From positions 1 through 25,177 of IMG/VR virus record IMGVR_UViG_3300048818_000419: 25,177 nucleotides of DNA; one strand, written 5' to 3'. This stretch comes from a virus. Made by a program: the position numbers and the translations under genes. The notes below the pieces were generated by a model, which did no database searches, was not told where the DNA came from, and saw nothing but the letters and a program-made list of their open reading frames with translations. The first letter of the stretch is position 1. The number at the start of each line of letters is the position of its first letter. Shown in pieces: positions 8,602 through 15,695 of this stretch.

Positions 8602-9030
8602 GTGGCGCTTACCAATTTTTCCGTTGGCCGGGATACACAGTTGATTGTTTTGGGTCCCGCCGGTCGCGTCGATCTCTCGTATGTCACCGGGTTTGAAGCA
8701 CGCCAGCTAACATACGCGGTACGAGTGGACCGGCTCGATGGTACTCAGATGGGGGCTGAACTTCCCAAAGGCTGGGAAGGCGCCTTCGAAATCGAGCGGG
8801 GCGATTCCGCTGTCGACGACTTCATCGCAGCTTCGGAGCAGCAATTCTACAATGGCAGCACAGTACCCGCCGGCACAATGTATCAGTATGTATCCGAGAC
8901 AGACGGGTCAACGTCTACTTACTTGTATGACGGCGTGACGTTTAAGCTGACCAGCGCTGGTCAGTGGAAGGGCGACAGTGGCGTCAAGCAGAAGTTGGAG
9001 TTCTTCGCCACACGCCGGATGCGCATCTGA
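8602..9030 (+). CDS. Tail tube protein
   Basis: The protein is 142 aa. It forms the rigid inner tube of the contractile tail. GTG start at 8602 has AAGGAG at 8588-8593 with an 8-nt spacer, overlapping the end of the sheath gene. The sequence is a compact beta-barrel type protein (LIVLGPAGRVDLSYVTGFEARQ, GWEGAFEIERGDSAVDDF, TFKLTSAGQWKGDSGVKQ) like Mu gpM and P2 FII-type tubes, and its length is typical. Position after the sheath and before the tail chaperone is the standard order. The TGA at 9028-9030 overlaps the next ATG by one base. Confidence 0.88.
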   Translation: MALTNFSVGRDTQLIVLGPAGRVDLSYVTGFEARQLTYAVRVDRLDGTQMGAELPKGWEGAFEIERGDSAVDDFIAASEQQFYNGSTVPAGTMYQYVSETDGSTSTYLYDGVTFKLTSAGQWKGDSGVKQKLEFFATRRMRI

Positions 9031-9377
9031 TGAGTCCCTCAGCCACGATTATCTCCGCCGCCACGGCCGCTCCTACTGTTACCGACAGGTTGGGTCGGCG
9101 GTTGACGCTCCGCCGTATGACGTCACTTGACAAGCTCCGCTTGTTCAAGGCGGCCGGACCGGTCCTCGCGCATAATCAGCCCTGGCTTGGTATGGCGATG
9201 CTCGCTTGCTCGGTGGCCGAAATTGACAGCGTGCCTGTCCCGGCACCGACCAATGAGCAGCAGATCGAGTCGATGGTCGCGCGTTTGGGCGATTTGGGGA
9301 TTGCCGCCGCTGCTGAGGCGCTCGGGGGGCAGCTCGACGTTACCCACGCAGACACGATGGCCGCGGCGGGAAACTGA
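9030..9377 (+). CDS. Tail assembly chaperone, zero-frame product (lambda gpG-like)
   Basis: The protein is 115 aa from ATG 9030, in a TGATG overlap with the tube gene. Residues about 14-30 (VTDRLGRRLTLRRMTSL) lead into a helical domain (KLRLFKAAGPVLAHNQPWLGMAML), then an acidic/alanine-rich C-terminus. This is the usual composition of G-type tail assembly chaperones, which bind the tape measure and recruit tube subunits but are absent from the virion. The gene ends GCG GGA AAC TGA, so a GGGAAAC heptamer lies directly before the stop. A longer in-frame reading from 8964 would overlap the tube gene and has no support. Context between tube and tape-measure position is diagnostic. Confidence 0.85.
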   Translation: MSPSATIISAATAAPTVTDRLGRRLTLRRMTSLDKLRLFKAAGPVLAHNQPWLGMAMLACSVAEIDSVPVPAPTNEQQIESMVARLGDLGIAAAAEALGGQLDVTHADTMAAAGN

Positions 9378-9547
9378 GCAGGCACCCCGATCTGGTTGAC
9401 TGTCTGTTCTTGGTCAGGAACGGGGTGCCCTTGGATGTGGCATTTAGTCTGCCGCCCGACGAACGGCTTGCGTGGATCGTGGCGCTCGGCACGATCGATG
9501 GTAGGGAGTTTGATTGGCACAACCTATGCTGGAAGGAGCGCAGGTGA
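9030..9547 (+). CDS. Tail assembly chaperone G-T fusion made by -1 frameshifting
   Basis: If ribosomes slip back one base on GGGAAAC (9368-9374), translation resumes with CTG at 9374 and stays open to the TGA at 9545-9547. This adds 57 residues and gives a 172-aa product. The extension begins LSRHPDLVDCLFLVRNGVPL and ends DWHNLCWKERR. It reads like the T domain of G-T chaperones, with a 'VRNGVPLDVAFSLP.ER.AW...LG...G..FDW' pattern. The extension has no useful start codon of its own, so it makes sense only as a frameshift product. Its stop overlaps the GTG of the next gene (GTGA, 9544-9547), so that gene would be coupled to the shifted frame. In lambda, the G-T form makes up a few percent of product and links tube subunits to the tape measure. 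Confidence 0.85.
9368..9429 (+). promoter_or_regulatory. Programmed -1 ribosomal frameshift signal (slippery site and stem)
   Basis: The slippery heptamer G GGA AAC (9368-9374) is in the correct register for the XXXYYYZ rule and ends directly at the zero-frame TGA (9375-9377). After a 6-nt spacer, GGCACCCCG (9381-9389) pairs perfectly with CGGGGTGCC (9421-9429): 9 bp, 7 of them G-C, enclosing 31 nt. Inside the loop TTGAC and GTCAG can form a further short stem. Lambda G/T uses GGGAAAG, one base different. Spacer length is within the range known for stimulatory structures. Confidence 0.88.
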
Positions 9548-9918
9548 TCTCGATTGGCGGCCTGAAGGCGTTCGCGGATCGATTATCCTGCCTCGGTGTT
9601 GGGCATACCGAAACAGATGCGCTGGAGCAGGCGGCACGCGACCTGGAGGCGACCGTCAAGGCAATAGCGGCATCGCCGGCTGATGAGGGTGGCGCGAGCC
9701 GACGCGGGCGAGCGACTGCGACTGCGGCGGTTGTATCGCATCGCGTAGACGAGCACTCCGCTGTAATTGGGTCGGCCGATTCAGTGGCGGTAACGAGGGA
9801 GTTAGGGTCCGCCGGAAGACCACCCGATCCCTTTCTGGGTGTGGCAGGTCGGCAATCAGGGCCTGCCATAGCGGAGCGCATTGGCCAGATATTCGCTCAA
9901 CTAATGTCAGGGTTATGA
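9544..9918 (+). CDS. HK97 gp10-like neck/minor tail protein
   Basis: The protein is 124 aa from GTG 9544. This start has GGAAGGAG at 9531-9538 with a 5-nt spacer and overlaps the frameshifted chaperone stop as GTGA. In-frame TTG 9514 and ATG 9526 lie upstream of the ribosome site and are less likely. A helical N-terminus (GGLKAFADRLSCLG, ALEQAARDLEATVKAIAA) is followed by a Gly/Ala/Arg-rich linker. The C-terminal half (AVIGSADSVAVTRELGSAG then PPDPFLGVAG, and a last helix) resembles the 'VGS.....v.ElGt...pP.PFL.pA' signature of HK97 gp10/tail-completion proteins. In other phages such genes usually sit before the tube gene; here it lies after the chaperone, so the role is less certain. Confidence 0.55.
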   Translation: MISIGGLKAFADRLSCLGVGHTETDALEQAARDLEATVKAIAASPADEGGASRRGRATATAAVVSHRVDEHSAVIGSADSVAVTRELGSAGRPPDPFLGVAGRQSGPAIAERIGQIFAQLMSGL

Positions 9919-9919
9919 A

Positions 9920-10939
9920 ATGATTGACGCTTATACAATCGGCATCACCCTGGCTCTGGACAACGGTGTATCGGAGGGGCTGGCGACCATCCGCCGGGAT
10001 CTTCTCGCGCTGAATGGTGTTGTCGACAGCAGTGCGACACGTTTGAAGCATTTGACGCGCGCCGCGGCCGATCTGCAGGTTCGCCCCGGTGTCGCCGAGC
10101 TGATTAACACGGGATCGACCGCACCTGCTCGTGGACGTGATGACAAGTCTATTCCACTTCCCCTTGATCCGTTCCGTGTCGATCCGGGCTTGTTTGCTTC
10201 GAACCACTCGGACCTGCTTATGGCAGCCAGAAGCCCTACGCCTGTATTTTCTCTTCCTGCTGCAATGTCGATGTTCACTCTTCGTGCGTCCCAGGCCACC
10301 GCAGAGGTTGAAACGGCGCCGGCAAATCGCCCTGACATGACACCGTCGGACGTCCTGTCACTAAAGCCCGGTGTTTTGAGGTCGGTGCCGGGCATGAGTC
10401 AGCAAGTGGGTAATGGCGCGACGATCGCCGATTTCGGCCCGGTCCGCTATCCGCTGCAAATTCCGTCTCCCACGACGGCTCGTGTCGCGCCCCGGGATGA
10501 ATCAGGAGATGACCTGTTCATGAGCCCTGGTACCACCCCGCCGCCAGCCGTTATTACCGACGCGGATTCGCGATTGTCACTGCCTAAAGCAGCGAATATC
10601 TCGGCGCCATTACCCGGGAAACATCCCGCCTTGCATCCGTCACCACAGTGGGCAGCCGGATCGCAAGTGGGTTTTTCGCAGGGCGCGCGTGCATCCCCGT
10701 ACGATGCGGGTGCCTGGGCATGTTCCCCGAGCGCCAATGAGGCCTTGCCATCGGCAACTCCATTACCGACGGAGCGGCAATCGACTGCATTGCAAGGCGA
10801 CATTTATGTCGACGGCTCGCGGCTTGGGCGGTGGATGACTGATCGCCTTGTCAAGGCAGCTGACCTACCGCGGGCGGCTACAACCGGGTTCGATCCTCGC
10901 ATGACGGCTACGTGGCCTGGTGCGCCGGTCGGCGCTTGA
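9920..10939 (+). CDS. Short protein in tape-measure position
   Basis: The protein is 339 aa and starts one base after the preceding stop. The N-terminal 50 residues (MIDAYTIGITLALDNGVSEG, then LATIRRDLLALNGVVDSSATRL) look like the helical start of tape measure proteins from related phages. The C-terminus (GDIYVDGSRLGRWMTDRLVKAA) also resembles the end of tail proteins in this slot. The middle, about residues 70-290, is proline-rich (about 38 prolines in all by my count) and low in predicted helix. That is unlike a normal tape measure, which is long and helical with membrane segments. No other gene between chaperone and baseplate could serve. It could be a true short tape measure, a degenerate one, or a chaperone-bound initiator. 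Confidence 0.5.
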   Translation: MIDAYTIGITLALDNGVSEGLATIRRDLLALNGVVDSSATRLKHLTRAAADLQVRPGVAELINTGSTAPARGRDDKSIPLPLDPFRVDPGLFASNHSDLLMAARSPTPVFSLPAAMSMFTLRASQATAEVETAPANRPDMTPSDVLSLKPGVLRSVPGMSQQVGNGATIADFGPVRYPLQIPSPTTARVAPRDESGDDLFMSPGTTPPPAVITDADSRLSLPKAANISAPLPGKHPALHPSPQWAAGSQVGFSQGARASPYDAGAWACSPSANEALPSATPLPTERQSTALQGDIYVDGSRLGRWMTDRLVKAADLPRAATTGFDPRMTATWPGAPVGA

Positions 10940-10955
10940 CAGGAGAAGCTGCATA

Positions 10956-11696
10956 ATGCCGAACGTCGCGCTACTGCTTGGTCCCATTTCGTTCCGGGAT
11001 TTCGAGGTGCCGGCAACCATCAATATTGGCGGGGTTCAGCGCCTGGTTATTCATCGTCTGCCGGGAGGGACGCGGGTGATTGACGCGCTCGGCCGGGACG
11101 ATGCGGATATCTTGTTTTCCGGAACTTTCTCCGGTCCCGATGCCACCCTTCGCGCCCGAGTGATCGATGAAATGCGCGTATCGGGCTTTCCCGTACCGCT
11201 AACATGGGACGTGTTCTTTTATTCTGTAATAATCAAAAAATTTGAGGCGGATTATCGATCCGGCTGGTGGATCCCCTATCGTATGACTTGTACCGTGGTA
11301 TGTGATGAGGCTAGCAGCGTGGTAGCGTCGGTAATATCGCTTGCGGATGATGCGCTGTCCGACGTCACAACTGCCTTCAGCTTCGCTGCGGCCGCTGGGA
11401 TTGATCTGTCGGACACACAGAGCGCGCTTGGTGCGCCAGACGCGGCCTTGAAGGGAACCGCTTCTTACACTTCTGCGTTGAATACTCTAGCAAGCGCCAG
11501 CGCCCTGGTGGCGTCTGGTATTTCTCAGGCCGAATGGGCTCTCGGATCGGTCTCGTGGACCACCGATGGCCAGATATCATTCACGGCTGGTACATTCGGT
11601 AGCATGGTGTCGGCGGCTCAACAGATCAGTTCTTTGACGTTAGCCGAAGCGTACATTGGCCGCGCCACCATCAATCTTGTGAACGCGAGTACCTGA
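10956..11696 (+). CDS. gpU/Mu gpN-like baseplate or tail protein
   Basis: The protein is 246 aa from ATG 10956, with AGGAG at 10941-10945. Longer readings from 10920 run into the preceding gene and skip this ribosome site. Residues about 5-115 (GPISFRDFEVPATINIGG, GGTRVIDALGRDDADILFSGTF, FPVPLTWDVFFYSVIIKKFEA, RMTCTVV) fit the compact beta-rich fold of P2 gpU and the N-terminal domain of Mu gpN-type proteins, in which '..lG.....i.f.G.f.g......r...l..m...g....l.w' is typical. The remainder is alanine/serine-rich and probably helical. The neighbouring LysM-like and hub genes make a baseplate-hub or tail-tip role likely. Exact homology is not confirmed. Confidence 0.65.
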   Translation: MPNVALLLGPISFRDFEVPATINIGGVQRLVIHRLPGGTRVIDALGRDDADILFSGTFSGPDATLRARVIDEMRVSGFPVPLTWDVFFYSVIIKKFEADYRSGWWIPYRMTCTVVCDEASSVVASVISLADDALSDVTTAFSFAAAAGIDLSDTQSALGAPDAALKGTASYTSALNTLASASALVASGISQAEWALGSVSWTTDGQISFTAGTFGSMVSAAQQISSLTLAEAYIGRATINLVNAST

Positions 11697-11698
11697 TC

Positions 11699-11884
11699 GT
11701 GAAAACGATCATCGTAACAGGGGGTAATTTGTTTCAAGTCGCCGCCGCCGAACTCGCCGATGCAACGCAATGGATTCGGATCGCTCAGCTCAACGACATA
11801 TCGGATCCGATGTTGATTGGCGTCGTGATCCTGATGATCCCCGACATCGATCAGGCCGCAGGAGGAGGCATTGCCGCTCAGTGA
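11699..11884 (+). CDS. LysM-like tail protein X
   Basis: The product is 61 aa from GTG 11699. The whole protein is a LysM-like fold: VTGGNLFQVAAAELADATQW (residues 6-25), then IRIAQLNDISDPMLIGVVILMIP. This follows the gpX pattern of 'v..GdtL..iA...ygda..w..ia..N.l.dP..l..G..L.iP'. In P2-type phages, gpX is a small baseplate or tail protein encoded next to gpU and gpD, which is the arrangement here. LysM domains bind peptidoglycan in other proteins, but for gpX a structural role is more usual. Its 3' end overlaps the hub gene by 14 nt, and the hub's ribosome site lies inside it. Confidence 0.8.
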   Translation: MKTIIVTGGNLFQVAAAELADATQWIRIAQLNDISDPMLIGVVILMIPDIDQAAGGGIAAQ

Positions 11885-12971
11885 CCCGCTAACCTCGCAG
11901 CGATCGCCCTTAGCGCGCATTTTAGCGAATGGTGTATTGGTTCCAGGCTTGATAGAAGTTGAAGTCATTTGCAACAACCACTTCTCTGCGGACACGTTTT
12001 CTGCATCCTTTGCATTGAACGTCGGCCTCCCCTTTGGGAGAATCTTCTGGGCCTCGGAATTAGAGATTGCAGTCCAAATCCTATTTAGCCTGGATGCCTG
12101 TTCGTTCGTCAGTCTTTTTACCGGCACTGTGGATACGGTTGCGATAAATGCCACAGGTGGACTAGTTCATATTTCTGGGCGTGACTTGTCGGCGCAGTTG
12201 ATCGAAGCTCGCACTGAAGAGACATTTTCTAATCGTACTTCGAGCGAAATCGCATCATTGCTAGCGAAGCGGCATGATCTGACACCCAATGTGGTACAAA
12301 CCATGACCCCGGTGGGAAGGTATTATCAGGATGAGCATGATCGTATAACACTTGGTCAGTTCAGCCGGTCGACCACGGAATGGGATTTGTTGGTGTTCTT
12401 GGCTCTACAAGAGGGTTTCGATGTCTCGGTGACTGGCACGGCCCTGAATTTTCTTCCGTCGAACACTGCGACCCCATCTCCATATCTGATCACGCCGGCC
12501 AACTGCATCGATATGAGACTTGAGCGACGCCTAACCCTCGCGCGAGGTATCGCGGTAACTGTCAAGACTTGGAACTCCCGCCAAGGCAGTGCATTTGCCC
12601 AAACAGTGACCGGCGCGAATAACGCGGGTTCTAGTTCGGGTGGACCATCTAACCCCCAGCAATACGTGTTTGTGAGCCCCAACCTAACTGCGGGCCAGGC
12701 TTTGAATTTCGCTCAAAAAAAGCTGAATGATCTCACCATGCATGAACGAGTTGTGGAATTTACCGTGCCAGGCGATCTCTTACTGACTCCGATCGGCCAG
12801 CTAATCTTGACCGGCACGGGCACCCAATTCGACCAAACGTACTATATCGATCTCGTCGAGCGGCGCCTTAGCTTGAATGATGGATTTACGCAGCGAATAA
12901 AGGCGAAGGGCAGCAGCCCTCGGTCCACGTCGAGCAATCAACCCGGCGCTGCCGGTGCGACCGCGAGCTAG
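11871..12971 (+). CDS. Baseplate hub protein (P2 gpD/T4 gp27-like)
   Basis: The protein is 366 aa. It starts with TTG at 11871, just after an excellent GGAGGAGG at 11861-11868; no alternative ATG keeps the conserved N-terminus. Segments PLARILANGVLVPGLIEVEV (N-terminal beta-barrel), LFTGTVDTVAINATGGLVHISGRDLSAQLIEA and ERRLTLARGIAVTVKTWNSRQGSAF match late-control gpD/Mu gp44-type hubs. Hubs form the trimeric tube-to-spike adaptor. The C-terminal 25 residues are Ser/Pro/Gly-rich and probably disordered. The first part of the gene is clearly richer in A+T (about 48% GC at 11941-12240 by hand count) than the following genes (about 61% at 13021-13140), which suggests mosaic exchange. The TAG at 12969-12971 is followed almost directly by the spike gene. 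Confidence 0.85.
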   Translation: MPLSDPLTSQRSPLARILANGVLVPGLIEVEVICNNHFSADTFSASFALNVGLPFGRIFWASELEIAVQILFSLDACSFVSLFTGTVDTVAINATGGLVHISGRDLSAQLIEARTEETFSNRTSSEIASLLAKRHDLTPNVVQTMTPVGRYYQDEHDRITLGQFSRSTTEWDLLVFLALQEGFDVSVTGTALNFLPSNTATPSPYLITPANCIDMRLERRLTLARGIAVTVKTWNSRQGSAFAQTVTGANNAGSSSGGPSNPQQYVFVSPNLTAGQALNFAQKKLNDLTMHERVVEFTVPGDLLLTPIGQLILTGTGTQFDQTYYIDLVERRLSLNDGFTQRIKAKGSSPRSTSSNQPGAAGATAS

Positions 12972-12974
12972 TTG

Positions 12975-13490
12975 ATGGAACGTCTCCTAAACATCATAAA
13001 GGCGCACGCCGACGCTCTGGATTGTGGGGCGGGCCAGCCACGGTTTGGCGTCGTGAGCTCTGTGGATACCAATTCGGCGTGCGCACGAGTAACTCTGCAG
13101 CCCGAGGGGGTTCTAAGTGGTTGGTTGCCGGTCTTATCCCCTTGGGTTGGCGCCGGTTGGGGTCTCATTTGCCCGCCGTCGCCGGGCGATCAAGTAATGG
13201 TGTTAGCGCAGGAGGGCAACGCTGAGCATGGGGTGATCATTGGTGCCGCATTTAGCACCACCCAACTGCCGCCAGCCGCCCCAGTTGGGGAGTTCTGGCT
13301 CGTGCACAGTTCCGGCAGCTTCGTCAAGCTTCAAAATGACGGTACCATTCGTATGGGTGGGGATCTGTATGTGAACGGCGATGTCTACGATAGCCATGGC
13401 TCCCTCTCGGGCCTTCGTGCGCATTACGATGGGCATACGCATGTCGACTCACGCGGCGGCACGACATCGATCTCCAACGAGCAGGACTGA
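12975..13490 (+). CDS. Baseplate spike protein (P2 gpV/Mu gp45-like)
   Basis: The protein is 171 aa from ATG 12975; a TTG at 12972 would add one residue. Residues about 20-95 (PRFGVVSSVDTNSACARVTL, GWGLICPPSPGDQVMVL, EHGVIIGAAF) form the OB-fold of gpV spikes. Residues about 105-140 give short beta-helix turns (FVKLQNDGTIRMGGDLYVNGDVYD). The tip region AHYDGHTHVDSRGGTT contains HTH at residues 154-156. In P2 gpV and phi92 gp138, an HxH motif from three chains holds an iron ion at the needle apex. The trimeric spike pierces the outer membrane, so a Gram-negative host is implied. Confidence 0.87.
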   Translation: MERLLNIIKAHADALDCGAGQPRFGVVSSVDTNSACARVTLQPEGVLSGWLPVLSPWVGAGWGLICPPSPGDQVMVLAQEGNAEHGVIIGAAFSTTQLPPAAPVGEFWLVHSSGSFVKLQNDGTIRMGGDLYVNGDVYDSHGSLSGLRAHYDGHTHVDSRGGTTSISNEQD

Positions 13491-13495
13491 AACAC

Positions 13496-13873
13496 GTGAA
13501 CGATGTCTTCCACATCTGGGAAACTGACTTGACCACCAGCGCAACGGGAGATCTCGCATTCGTATCGGGATCGACTTTGGGCCAGCAAAGAGTGCTGCGC
13601 CGCCTACTCACCAATCCCGGGGATTATATCTGGCACACCGACTATGGCGCCGGATTAGGCGGTTTCGTTGGCACTCCTGCGAACGAGACGCATATCACAG
13701 CGACGATACGGAGTCAAATATTCCGGGAGGCAGCCGTCGCTCGGACACCGGAACCTGCCATCGATGTGCAGGTATCCTCGGCGGGCGCCTTGTCGACGGT
13801 ATACGTTAATATTCAATACACCGATTCACTAAGCGGTGAGACGCAAATGCTGACATTCTCGGTAAGTAGCTGA
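13496..13873 (+). CDS. Baseplate wedge protein, gp25/gpW-like
   Basis: The protein is 125 aa with GTG start at 13496. The central part GSTLGQQRVLRRLLTNPGDY leads into IWHTDYGAGLGGFVG, the hallmark 'q.i.r.L.t..Ge....p.yG..l' pattern of T4 gp25, P2 gpW and Mu gp46. It is followed by a region that would hold the conserved helix ITATIRSQIFREAAV and terminal strands. This protein joins the sheath to the baseplate and helps start sheath assembly. It is encoded directly before gpJ, as in P2 and Mu. An in-frame ATG is not available near the beginning, so GTG is the best start. Confidence 0.85.
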   Translation: MNDVFHIWETDLTTSATGDLAFVSGSTLGQQRVLRRLLTNPGDYIWHTDYGAGLGGFVGTPANETHITATIRSQIFREAAVARTPEPAIDVQVSSAGALSTVYVNIQYTDSLSGETQMLTFSVSS

Positions 13874-13875
13874 TC

Positions 13876-15000
13876 ATGCAGCTCTCTCTTCAAACGTTCA
13901 CCTCCCTGGTCCAGAACATGGCTGCCGCGGTGCAGTCCGCGGCTACTCAGTTGCTGGACCTCACGATTGGTTCTACGCTGCGGGCAGTTCTGGAAGCTAA
14001 TGCGTCCGTGGCGCTTTGGATGCAATGGTTGATCCTTCAGGTCTTGCAGATGACCAGGGCCGCCACCAGTGTCGGGGCGGATCTCGATAGCTGGATGGCG
14101 GATATGTCGCTGAGCCGTCTTCCCGCTGTGCCCGCAGTCGGATCGGTGACGTTTTCACGCTATACGGCGACGGCATCCTCGCTAGTACCCGTCGGCGTTT
14201 TGGTTCGAACTGGGGACGGTACCCTGACATTTGCCGTTACGGCTGATGCCACAAATTCAGTGTGGAACGTGCAGCTCAATGGGTACATGATCGGTCCGGG
14301 CGTGAATTCTCTCACAGTTCCGATCGTCGCGCAGGTGCCTGGCAGTACCGGTAACGTCTTGGCCAACACGATCTCGATGATCGCCACCGCACTGCCAGGT
14401 GTTGACTTGGTTACCAATCCAACAGCGACCCTGAACGGGGTTGACGCGGAGCCAGATGCTGCCTTTCGCGCGAGCTTTCAAAATTATCTGCAGAGCCGTT
14501 CACGGGCGACCATCAGCGCTGTGGCGTATGCGATCACCAGTATTCAGCAGGGATTAGATTTTGTAATTACGGAAAACGTCGACCCGAGCGGCGCAACCCG
14601 GCTCGGGAGCTTTGTTATCACGATCGATGACGGCTCCGGCTACCCGCCGTCTTCGCTGCTTTCGATCGTATATGGCAGTGTCGATTCCGTCCGGCCTATT
14701 GGGTCAATATTTTCGGTGCAAGCACCTAATGTTGTCCAGGCGAACGTCACACTGACGCTATCGGTGGCCCCCGGAGCCGCGAGCTCCATCATTGCCTCGA
14801 AGGTTGCGTCTGCCGTTGCGAGTTACATAAATACGTTGACAATTGGAAGGTTGTTGCCATTAACGCGCATCGCGCAGGTGGCCTATGATGCTAGTAGCGC
14901 CGTTACTAACGTCACGGTTCTGCAGGTAAATGGCGGCACGATTGATATTGTTCCCGGCGAGATCGGGATTGTTAGGGCTGGAACTGTTTCGGTGAACTGA
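13876..15000 (+). CDS. Baseplate J-like wedge protein
   Basis: The protein is 374 aa from ATG 13876, two bases after the preceding stop. The N-terminus has IGSTLRAVLEANASVALWMQ (about residues 31-50), then ADLDSWMADMSLSRLPAVPA (about 68-87), the standard Baseplate_J motifs. A beta-rich central region (VGVLVRTGDGTLTFAVTAD, TVPIVAQVPGSTGNVLANTI) and DAEPDAAFRASFQNYLQSRS further on match P2 gpJ, Mu gp47 and T4 gp6. Three or six wedges form the outer ring of the baseplate and relay the receptor signal. Next is the gpI-like gene, as expected. Confidence 0.9.
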   Translation: MQLSLQTFTSLVQNMAAAVQSAATQLLDLTIGSTLRAVLEANASVALWMQWLILQVLQMTRAATSVGADLDSWMADMSLSRLPAVPAVGSVTFSRYTATASSLVPVGVLVRTGDGTLTFAVTADATNSVWNVQLNGYMIGPGVNSLTVPIVAQVPGSTGNVLANTISMIATALPGVDLVTNPTATLNGVDAEPDAAFRASFQNYLQSRSRATISAVAYAITSIQQGLDFVITENVDPSGATRLGSFVITIDDGSGYPPSSLLSIVYGSVDSVRPIGSIFSVQAPNVVQANVTLTLSVAPGAASSIIASKVASAVASYINTLTIGRLLPLTRIAQVAYDASSAVTNVTVLQVNGGTIDIVPGEIGIVRAGTVSVN

Positions 15001-15001
15001 T

Positions 15002-15676
15002 ATGATTGGTGACCAATCTGATTTCCAAAATCGACTGACTGCTGTGCTGCCCGAGAGTTGGTTTCCCGACAGCGCTCCTATATTGGACAGTCTGCTTGGT
15101 GGCCTAGGGGCCGCATGGTCGCTTATACACGTTATGCTGCAGTATGCCACATCGCAGACCCGAATTCTTACCGCCGGCGACATGTGGCTGGACTTGATAG
15201 CATGGGATTTTTTCGGCCGACGACTCAGGCGGCAACCGAGTGAAGGTGACGACGCGCTGCGTAGGCGCATTATTCTTGAGATGTTCCGGGAACGCGCGAC
15301 GCGTTCGGCCGTCGAATCTGTGCTACAGGATCTCACGGGGCGGGCGCCGATCATATTTGAGCCCGCTCGGACAACTGACACCGGAGGTTACGCGTCGCTT
15401 GAGGGACGGGGCGGCGGGATAGCCTACAATGCTGCAGGTGGCTGGGGTAATCTGAACCTTCCGTTCCAATGTTTTGTTACTGCCTACCGACTCAACGACG
15501 GTGGAATAGGGCAGGTGACCGGATGGGGCGGCTTTTCCGGTGGTTATGGGGGGGGCGCGATCGAGTATGCGTCTTTGGCCATGGTTCAGGCCCAGGTTAC
15601 CGATGCCGATATCTATTTAGCGATCACGGGCGTTCTGCCAGCCGCGACGATAGGTTGGACGCAGATCATCGACTAA
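15002..15676 (+). CDS. Tail protein I-like baseplate wedge protein
   Basis: The protein is 224 aa from ATG 15002. Residues about 10-110 are helical (RLTAVLPESWFP, LDSLLGGLGAAWSLIHVML, WLDLIAWDFFGRRLRRQPSE, LRRRIILEMFRERATRSAVE), with 'G..Ll.lLA.e.g......' features of P2 gpI/Mu gp48 (T4 gp53-like partners). A glycine-rich, aromatic segment follows (about 130-180, GYASLEGRGGGIAYNAAGGW and GWGGFSGGYGGGAIEYA). This part is larger than in P2 gpI and may contact the fibre. The role is to complete the wedge and carry the fibre proteins, whose genes begin 19 bp later. Confidence 0.8.
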   Translation: MIGDQSDFQNRLTAVLPESWFPDSAPILDSLLGGLGAAWSLIHVMLQYATSQTRILTAGDMWLDLIAWDFFGRRLRRQPSEGDDALRRRIILEMFRERATRSAVESVLQDLTGRAPIIFEPARTTDTGGYASLEGRGGGIAYNAAGGWGNLNLPFQCFVTAYRLNDGGIGQVTGWGGFSGGYGGGAIEYASLAMVQAQVTDADIYLAITGVLPAATIGWTQIID

Positions 15677-15695
15677 TACACTCGCAGAGGGTCTT

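Noticed and set aside
9396-9683. Alternative-frame ORF after the chaperone (95 aa, Trp/Cys-rich)
   Set aside because: The -1 frame gives a T-domain-like protein and the next gene's start agrees with that frame; this one has neither a ribosome site nor a plausible sequence.
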